Origin: Acidimicrobiia bacterium
Lineage (GTDB): Bacteria > Actinomycetota > Acidimicrobiia > Spongiisociales > SHLN01
Assembly: GCA_013043085.1 (NCBI GenBank)
Contig: JABDOU010000305.1
Coordinates: 1 to 10,153 of the forward strand
Direction of reading: 5' to 3'
DNA length: 10,153 bases
This document shows, piece after piece, positions 6,135-10,153 of the stretch. A program made the translations under genes and the position numbers. A model generated the notes under the pieces. The model had not been told where the DNA came from, made no database searches, and saw nothing but the letters and a program-made list of their open reading frames with translations. Position 1 is the first letter of the stretch; each line of letters begins with the position of its first letter.

Positions 6135-7034
6135 TCACGGTCTGACGGGATACCCGGGCTTTTCGATCGGCAGTCGGACTCCGTTGCCCCATTCGGTCCA
6201 TGAACCGTCGTAGTTGCGTACGTTCGGGTAGCCCAGAAGGTGGTGTAGGACGAACCAGGTGTGGCTTGATCGCTCGCCTATACGACAGTAGGCGATCACC
6301 TCATCATCAGGATCGATGCCTTGCTCCTCGGTGTAGATGGCTCTGAGCTCGTCGAGAGATTTGAAAGTGCCGTCGTCGTTGGCGGCCCGTTTCCACGGCA
6401 CGCTGGATGCGCCCGGAATATGGCCTCCCCGGAGCGAACCCTCCTGGGGATAGTTCGGCATGTGAAGCAGCTCGCCGCTGAACTCTTCTGGTGATCGGAC
6501 ATCGACGAGCGGTTTATCTGTGCCGATGTGGGCGAGCACGTCATCGCGAAAAGCACGAATATCGCGATCGACCCGCTCGACGACCGGGTATTCGGTTCGG
6601 GATCTTTCTACGACGTCTCGCGTCAATTCGCGACCCTCTGCTTCCCATTTCTGACGCCCGCCGTCCAGGAGTCGAACATCGTTGTGTCCAAAGAGCGAGA
6701 AGACCCAGAGCGCATAGGCAGCCCACCAATTGAAATTGTCTCCGTAGAACACGATGGTCGAGTCGCGCGAAATTCCTCGTGAGGCCATGAGCTCCGCGAA
6801 CGCTTCGCCATCCAGGTAATCGCGTGCCACCGGATCCTGCAGATCTGTGTGCCAGTCGATCTTGACGGCACCTGGAATATGGCCGGTTTCGTAGAGCAAC
6901 ACGTCTTCGTCTGACTCCACGATCACGAGATTTTCGTCGTCGAGATGATCTGCCAGCCATGACGTGCTCACGAGCATGTCTGGATTGGCGTACTTGCTGA
7001 AACGGTCGGATGTGTCCTGCGGCACCGTGGACAT
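6135..7034 (-). CDS. Thiosulfate / 3-mercaptopyruvate sulfurtransferase, CysA2/SseA type
   Basis: Two-domain rhodanese of 299 residues that moves a sulfane sulfur from thiosulfate or mercaptopyruvate to an acceptor through a cysteine persulfide. The N-terminal inactive domain contains HIPGAVKIDWHTDLQDP (52-68) and FYGDNFNWWAAYA. The C-terminal domain has LVDVRSPEEFSGE (176-188), GHIPGASSVPW and the active loop C250-R-I-G-E-R-S, followed by SHTWFVLHHLLGYPNVRNYDGSW. This closely matches mycobacterial CysA2/CysA3, and the CRIGERS loop is typical of thiosulfate-type members. The ATG at 7034 has a good site, GGAGA at 7046-7042, 7 nt upstream. The N-terminus is about 15 residues longer than mycobacterial CysA2. 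It is transcribed divergently from a SufE-like gene, suggesting joint handling of sulfur. There is no signal peptide, so it is cytoplasmic. Confidence 0.94.
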   Translation of the reverse strand: MSTVPQDTSDRFSKYANPDMLVSTSWLADHLDDENLVIVESDEDVLLYETGHIPGAVKIDWHTDLQDPVARDYLDGEAFAELMASRGISRDSTIVFYGDNFNWWAAYALWVFSLFGHNDVRLLDGGRQKWEAEGRELTRDVVERSRTEYPVVERVDRDIRAFRDDVLAHIGTDKPLVDVRSPEEFSGELLHMPNYPQEGSLRGGHIPGASSVPWKRAANDDGTFKSLDELRAIYTEEQGIDPDDEVIAYCRIGERSSHTWFVLHHLLGYPNVRNYDGSWTEWGNGVRLPIEKPGYPVRP

Positions 7035-7041
7035 GGCACTG

Positions 7042-7046
7042 TCTCC
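7042..7046 (-). promoter_or_regulatory. Ribosome binding site deciding the sulfurtransferase start
   Basis: GGAGA on the minus strand lies 7 nt before the ATG at 7034 and supports that start over later in-frame candidates. Confidence 0.6.
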
Positions 7047-7063
7047 ATTATTCGCTAGCTTTT

Positions 7064-7069
7064 TACACT
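7064..7069 (+). promoter_or_regulatory. Candidate -10 element for the sufE-like gene
   Basis: TACACT follows a run of Ts and would start transcription near 7076, leaving a leader of about 40 nt that contains the GGAGGA site. No clear TTGACA-like box is present at the usual distance. The element lies in the 82-nt gap shared with the divergent sulfurtransferase gene. Confidence 0.4.
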
Positions 7070-7104
7070 ACGCCGCCGACCAGCGGCCGGACCACCGAAT
7101 TTGT

Positions 7105-7110
7105 GGAGGA
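7105..7110 (+). promoter_or_regulatory. Strong Shine-Dalgarno site deciding the sufE-like start
   Basis: GGAGGA sits 6 nt before ATG 7117. It is the strongest ribosome binding site in the window and rules out longer readings of the frame that run back to 6964 through the divergent gene. Confidence 0.85.
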
Positions 7111-7116
7111 ACAAAG

Positions 7117-7551
7117 ATGTTGCCAGCCCGATTGGCCCAGCTTGTTGACCTCTTCGCTTCGAGTCCCAGGGACATCAAAGTGCAAGCGCTGATTGACTAT
7201 TCGGATCGTCTGCCCGACATCCCCGAACACCTGGCCGAACCGGGCATGCTCGAACAGGTTCACGAATGTCAAACGCCCTTCTTTGTGACGAGTGAGGTTG
7301 ACGACGACGGCATCGTCCACCTCTATTTCGACGTTCCACGTGAGGCGCCAACCATGCGCGGATACGCCGGTCTCCTCTCTGACGGTTTGAGCGGTGCGAC
7401 GGTGGACGAGATTCTCGAGGTTCCCGATTCGTTTTACATGGACATGGGACTCGTAGACGTCGTCAGCCAGCTCCGCCTCAGGGGCATGGCCGCCATCATC
7501 GCGAAGATCAAGAACCAACTTCGATCGATCCCATCGCCATCGTCCATGTGA
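7117..7551 (+). CDS. SufE-like cysteine desulfuration / sulfur acceptor protein
   Basis: A 144-residue SufE-family protein. SufE takes a persulfide sulfur from the cysteine desulfurase SufS and passes it to the SufBCD iron-sulfur scaffold. The family pattern is present: LVDLFASSPRDIKVQALIDYSDRLP (9-33), HLAEPGMLEQVHE-C51-QTPFFV with the acceptor cysteine at 51, then DVPREAPTMRGYAGLLSDGLSGAT (72-95), with SuFE-type V/P ends and LRLRGMAAIIAKIKNQL at the C-terminus. The ATG at 7117 is fixed by a strong GGAGGA 6 nt upstream. The frame extends further upstream, but that part overlaps the sulfurtransferase start and is rejected. No SufS or SufBCD is in the window. The divergent CysA2-like partner suggests a sulfur relay, as with rhodanese-SufE pairs in other actinobacteria. 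Confidence 0.92.
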   Translation: MLPARLAQLVDLFASSPRDIKVQALIDYSDRLPDIPEHLAEPGMLEQVHECQTPFFVTSEVDDDGIVHLYFDVPREAPTMRGYAGLLSDGLSGATVDEILEVPDSFYMDMGLVDVVSQLRLRGMAAIIAKIKNQLRSIPSPSSM

Positions 7552-7556
7552 TCCAG

Positions 7557-7578
7557 CTAGCCGGTGGCGACCGGTTAG
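7557..7578. terminator. Bidirectional hairpin between convergent genes
   Basis: CTAGCCGGT (7557-7565) pairs with ACCGGTTAG (7570-7578) through eight Watson-Crick pairs and one G-T pair around a GGCG loop. It fills the 23-nt gap between the sufE-like stop and the convergent phosphatase stop (TAA complement at 7575-7577, inside the stem). There is no U-tract, so termination is inferred from position and symmetry. Confidence 0.5.
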
Positions 7579-9584
7579 TCGGCGACGGCTTGGCCCGATC
7601 CGAACCCACGCAGCTCTAGGTCGGCGGTTCCCTGCTGGTTTCGATTACTGAGGTAGAAACGACGTGCGGTTTGGCGAAAAATGCCGACCGTGTCCTGCCC
7701 GTCGCTGTTCCAGTCGGCGGCGATGATTGAATCATTCGCCACTCCATAAAAGAACTCGATGTCGGCAGGCCCGGTGGTGTGTTCATTACGCAAATAGGCG
7801 AGACCTGAGGTTTCCCGATGAAGACCTACGGTGTCGATGCCATCGCCGTCGAAATCACCGGAAAAAGGTCGATCCTGTGGATTACCGAAGAAATAGTCGG
7901 TTTCGGCAGTGGCTGTTCGTAGCACGTTTGAGATGAACACGGCTCCGAGCGCTTGCCGGTAGATGGATATTGTGTCGCAGCCGTCTCCATTCCAGTCACC
8001 GGCAATCGGAACGTCACCATCCATGCCGAAAAAGAAGTCGACGTCCGCAGGGCCGGTGGTGTTGTCGTTCTTGAGATACACGAAGCCGTTCGATTCTCGA
8101 TACATCCCCGGCGACGAGGTTCCATCACAATCCCAATCACCGTAGAGCGGTTTGTCCCCCGGGTTGCCGAAATAGAAGCGGTCAAGAGCACCGTCCGGGT
8201 GTCTGAGCACCCATTCGCCTGTCGCGGGATTGGCCAACCCCAACTTGGCCGCGATATCTGGCTCCGGTTCAGCAATGATCGAAAACGAGTCAATCACATC
8301 GCCATCTGCGGCCATGTAATCGACTTTCAGCTCCTCTTTCGAAACGGTCACCCGCGAGAATCCGGATTCTGCTCTGCCATTGGCGTCACTGGCGAATCCG
8401 GCAGCCACTACCGGGTGCGGCCAGCCGGGTCGTGCAAAGTTTCGGACTTCTGTCCCTCCGACTCCTGAGATCACCTGGATCACGCCTGCGTCTTCTTCGT
8501 AGCGGCGGTCGGTATCGAGCACGAATGTCGGCTGGTCACCCATGAAGCCGGTCATTGGATACGTCCATCCATAGCTGTGCGAGTGACCCGCCAGCAGCAG
8601 GTCGACTCCCTGTTCAACGAGAGTTGGTATCAGTTCCTTGTAGTAGTCGGTCAATGTGGCAATTCGATCGGGGGCGCCCGTGACCGGATGATGCAAGACC
8701 ACAATCTTCCAGCGACTGTGGGACGCAGCGAGATCGGCGGCCGCCCAACTCGCAAGTTCCTCCGTGAGTGACTTTGTATTCGAGTCGATGACTGTGAAAT
8801 GTGCCATGCCGTAGTCGAAGGAGTAGTTGTGCTCGGCCGGAAAGGCAGCAGGAGGTGTGGCTGGTGCCGTTACGCCGGCAATGGGAATCGGATTCGAGAA
8901 CGTTGCTCTGAAACCGAGACCCCCTTGGAGATCAACGTCGTGGTTTCCAATTGCCGCGTAGTCGATCTGCGATCGGTTCCAGATCAAGGCCTCAGGCACC
9001 GTCTCGCGCCGGAAGCGGTTGTCGTAGTCGGCATGTGTGCCGTCGGGATAGGCATTGTCACCGAGGAGTACGGCAAAGGAAGCTCCCGATTGATTGATCG
9101 CCGACTGGACCTGGTTGAACAACTCGATCGAACGGGGATCGGTTGAATCGCCATACGCCGCGAACACGAAAGGCTTGGCTGAACCTGAGGCGAGCCTCGT
9201 ACGGAAGTCGGCGGTGTAGACCGAAGATCCATGCTCGACGCGATATTCGTATCGTGTATCGAAATCAAGGCCTTTCAGAACCACCGAGTGGTTGACGCGT
9301 CCCTCTGTGAGTTCGTCGTGGCGAATGCTGGTGAGTTGAGTCCAGGAATCAGAATTGGACCGGCGGTAGTGGAACGAGATCGGTTCCAACGGCGTTCCGT
9401 TCGACTGCCATATGACTTCGACCTGGTCCTTGTGTGAGCCGGCATACCCGACCAGCGGCGCATCGCCGAGCTGGAGGTATGGCTCGCGGATCAGGGAGTG
9501 TTCATCGGCTGATGCACCTCCGGCGGCGGATCCGAGGAGGAGCGCAAGAAGAATGAATCCGAATCCCTTCTTCTTAGACGCCAC
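7575..9584 (-). CDS. Secreted purple-acid-phosphatase-like metallophosphoesterase with 47-residue repeats
   Basis: From the GTG at 9584 the protein has 669 residues. VASKKKGFGFILLALLLGSA ends in ASA at about 26, a standard signal peptide. Residues about 30-132 form an FN3-like phosphatase N-domain (REPYLQLGDA, then DTRYEYRV). The dinuclear metal site is complete: GD146, GD176-N-A-Y, GN214-H215-D, HH298-299 and GH334-S-H336-S-Y. This predicts an exported phosphomonoesterase or phosphodiesterase. Residues 470-657 are four tandem 47-residue repeats with D-x-[DN]-x-D-G loops, resembling FG-GAP/VCBS repeats. The only two cysteines in the mature protein, C486 and C536, lie in repeats 1 and 2. The start is uncertain: a TTG at 9668 with GGGAG upstream adds 28 residues before the signal peptide. 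The next gene upstream carries the same C-terminal module. Confidence 0.9.
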   Translation of the reverse strand: MASKKKGFGFILLALLLGSAAGGASADEHSLIREPYLQLGDAPLVGYAGSHKDQVEVIWQSNGTPLEPISFHYRRSNSDSWTQLTSIRHDELTEGRVNHSVVLKGLDFDTRYEYRVEHGSSVYTADFRTRLASGSAKPFVFAAYGDSTDPRSIELFNQVQSAINQSGASFAVLLGDNAYPDGTHADYDNRFRRETVPEALIWNRSQIDYAAIGNHDVDLQGGLGFRATFSNPIPIAGVTAPATPPAAFPAEHNYSFDYGMAHFTVIDSNTKSLTEELASWAAADLAASHSRWKIVVLHHPVTGAPDRIATLTDYYKELIPTLVEQGVDLLLAGHSHSYGWTYPMTGFMGDQPTFVLDTDRRYEEDAGVIQVISGVGGTEVRNFARPGWPHPVVAAGFASDANGRAESGFSRVTVSKEELKVDYMAADGDVIDSFSIIAEPEPDIAAKLGLANPATGEWVLRHPDGALDRFYFGNPGDKPLYGDWDCDGTSSPGMYRESNGFVYLKNDNTTGPADVDFFFGMDGDVPIAGDWNGDGCDTISIYRQALGAVFISNVLRTATAETDYFFGNPQDRPFSGDFDGDGIDTVGLHRETSGLAYLRNEHTTGPADIEFFYGVANDSIIAADWNSDGQDTVGIFRQTARRFYLSNRNQQGTADLELRGFGSGQAVAD
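7614..8177 (-). repeat. Four tandem 141-bp repeats encoding 47-residue calcium-loop units
   Basis: Four in-frame units of exactly 47 residues follow the phosphatase domain with no gap. Consensus: aromatic-x-F-G, then D-x-P/I, G-D-W-[DN]-x-D-G-x-D-T-[VI]-G-x-[YF]-R, then [YF]-[LI]-x-N and a final x-A-[DE]. The acidic loops read DWDCDG, DWNGDG, DFDGDG and DWNSDG, matching calcium-binding loops of FG-GAP/VCBS-type repeats. Each unit differs at the DNA level, so the array is old rather than freshly amplified. Confidence 0.9.
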
Positions 9585-9775
9585 GGCCTGGTGTATCCGC
9601 CGAGCTGGTGTGTGGGCGTGCGCGATGGAATTCTCCTCGAAACCTTGAAAGAATCCCTCGCCCGCCAATGTTGCTCCCGGCTTCTGCGTTGCAGCTGCCT
9701 GCTCGTCCCACGCGGGTGCAACCCTACCACGGAGCGTGCTCGAATGTTTCGCAAGGAGTGGTGGGGCCGGCCGGT
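9585..9775. other. Intergenic gap between the two repeat-protein genes
   Basis: This 191-nt stretch holds the possible 28-codon extension of the phosphatase from TTG 9668. On the minus strand it also has a strong GAGGAG at about 9633-9628, just before an in-frame ATC at 9626. A 5-bp hairpin, GCCGG (9770-9774) with CCGGC (9780-9784), encloses the TAA of the upstream gene. I see no credible promoter, RNA gene or further coding region. Confidence 0.4.
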
Positions 9776-10153
9776 TTAGCCGGCTACCGGCAACCCGGTT
9801 CCGTGCGCCGGCACCCGTACATCAGCCGGACCTTGCTCGTTCCGATTACTCAGGTAGAACTGTTGATCCGAAGCCCGGAATACCCCGACCGTGTCATAAC
9901 CATCGCCGTCCCAATCTCCTGCGATGATGGAGTCGGATGCGAGGCCGAAGTAGAACTCGACTTCCGCCTGCCCGGTTACGTGTCGGTTGGTGAGATACGT
10001 GCGACCGGTTCGCTCTCGATAGAGACCCACGGTGTCGATGCCATCGCCGTCCCAATCTCCGGCGAATGGATGATCCGAAGTATCTCCGAATATGTATGTC
10101 ATGTCTGCGAGCGAGGTCCGCAGCATGTTGGAGATGAACACGGCACCGGTGCC
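9776..10153 (-). CDS. C-terminal part of a second repeat protein (truncated by window edge)
   Basis: The minus-strand frame is open from the right window edge to TAA at 9778-9776, giving at least 125 C-terminal residues of a larger protein. An internal GTG at 10141 is not the start: the residues before it (GTGAVFISNML) continue the same repeat unit. The visible part holds a partial unit and two complete 47-residue units with loops DWDGDG and DWDGDG, and ends with FYLSNRNEQGPADV, then a short glycine-containing tail. This matches the phosphatase C-terminus downstream unit by unit. The catalytic or binding domain of this protein lies outside the window, so its function is unknown; extracytoplasmic location is inferred from the repeat family. 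It may be cotranscribed with the phosphatase. Confidence 0.85.
   Translation of the reverse strand, partial: GTGAVFISNMLRTSLADMTYIFGDTSDHPFAGDWDGDGIDTVGLYRERTGRTYLTNRHVTGQAEVEFYFGLASDSIIAGDWDGDGYDTVGVFRASDQQFYLSNRNEQGPADVRVPAHGTGLPVAG
9815..10153 (-). repeat. Partial array of 141-bp repeats, paralogous to the phosphatase array
   Basis: Two full 47-codon units occupy 10096-9815 and a third runs off the window. Identical 20-nt stretches at 9900-9919 and 10041-10060 lie exactly 141 nt apart. A 23-nt stretch at 10029-10051 is identical to 7828-7850 in the phosphatase array. Confidence 0.88.

Noticed and set aside
6964..7116. Upstream extension of the sufE-like frame
   Set aside because: It overlaps the divergent sulfurtransferase start and its ribosome site, while a strong GGAGGA precedes ATG 7117 at the correct spacing and the family N-terminus begins there.
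7063..7518. 151-codon frame antisense to the sufE-like gene
   Set aside because: Low-complexity shadow frame opposite a gene with clear SufE motifs; no independent support.
7614..8177. CRISPR-like or satellite array impression from the 141-nt periodicity
   Set aside because: The units are in-frame coding sequence with conserved acidic loops and diverged DNA, not identical repeats with unique spacers.
7953..8468. 171-codon plus-strand frame opposite the phosphatase repeats
   Set aside because: It mirrors the repetitive array, and its apparent regularity comes from the repeats on the other strand.
10105..10141. GTG at 10141 as the start of the right-edge gene
   Set aside because: The frame stays open to the window edge, and the residues on both sides of the GTG align with the interior of a repeat unit in the phosphatase, so the gene continues beyond the window.

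Overview
The window looks like a chromosomal stretch of a moderately GC-rich Gram-positive-type bacterium, most likely an actinomycete-related lineage (Actinomycetota, possibly Acidimicrobiia-like). This placement is inferred from several things: a rhodanese very close to the mycobacterial CysA2/SseA type, a small Alu-less SRP RNA next to tadA, frequent GTG starts, few Shine-Dalgarno sites, tRNAs without an encoded CCA, and a threonine/serine-rich lipoprotein lytic transglycosylase. No transposase, integrase, phage gene, CRISPR array or toxin-antitoxin pair is visible.

Layout, left to right. A YsnE-like GNAT acetyltransferase (+) converges on a tRNA-Leu(CAG) gene (-). A 164-nt divergent gap rich in one inverted 6-mer follows. 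Next is a probable + strand operon: a membrane-anchored protein with a CARDB-like outer domain, then serS (seryl-tRNA synthetase), then a UbiE/MenG-like methyltransferase that overlaps the serS stop by 4 nt. A YpeA-like GNAT acetyltransferase (+) follows and overlaps tail-to-tail with a lipoprotein lytic transglycosylase (-). Upstream of the transglycosylase on the minus strand is a translation and secretion cluster read as tRNA-Ser(GGA), tadA (tRNA wobble deaminase) and ffs (SRP RNA, not in any ORF). Next is a divergent sulfur pair, a CysA2-like sulfurtransferase (-) and a SufE-like sulfur acceptor (+), sharing an 82-nt promoter region. The right end holds two adjacent minus-strand genes whose C-termini consist of 47-residue calcium-loop repeats. 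One is a complete secreted purple-acid-phosphatase-like metallophosphoesterase; the other is cut by the window edge.

Most of the window is housekeeping: translation (two tRNAs, serS, tadA), protein targeting (ffs), sulfur trafficking and wall remodelling. The most unusual part is the right end. The last three repeats of the phosphatase match the visible repeats of its neighbour one-for-one in the same order, which points to block duplication of a C-terminal surface module. I did not find convincing evidence for a wholly new defence or mobile system here. The remaining leads are small: possible RNA or operator structures in intergenic gaps, hairpins that enclose stop codons, and a UAAC-capped SRP RNA.
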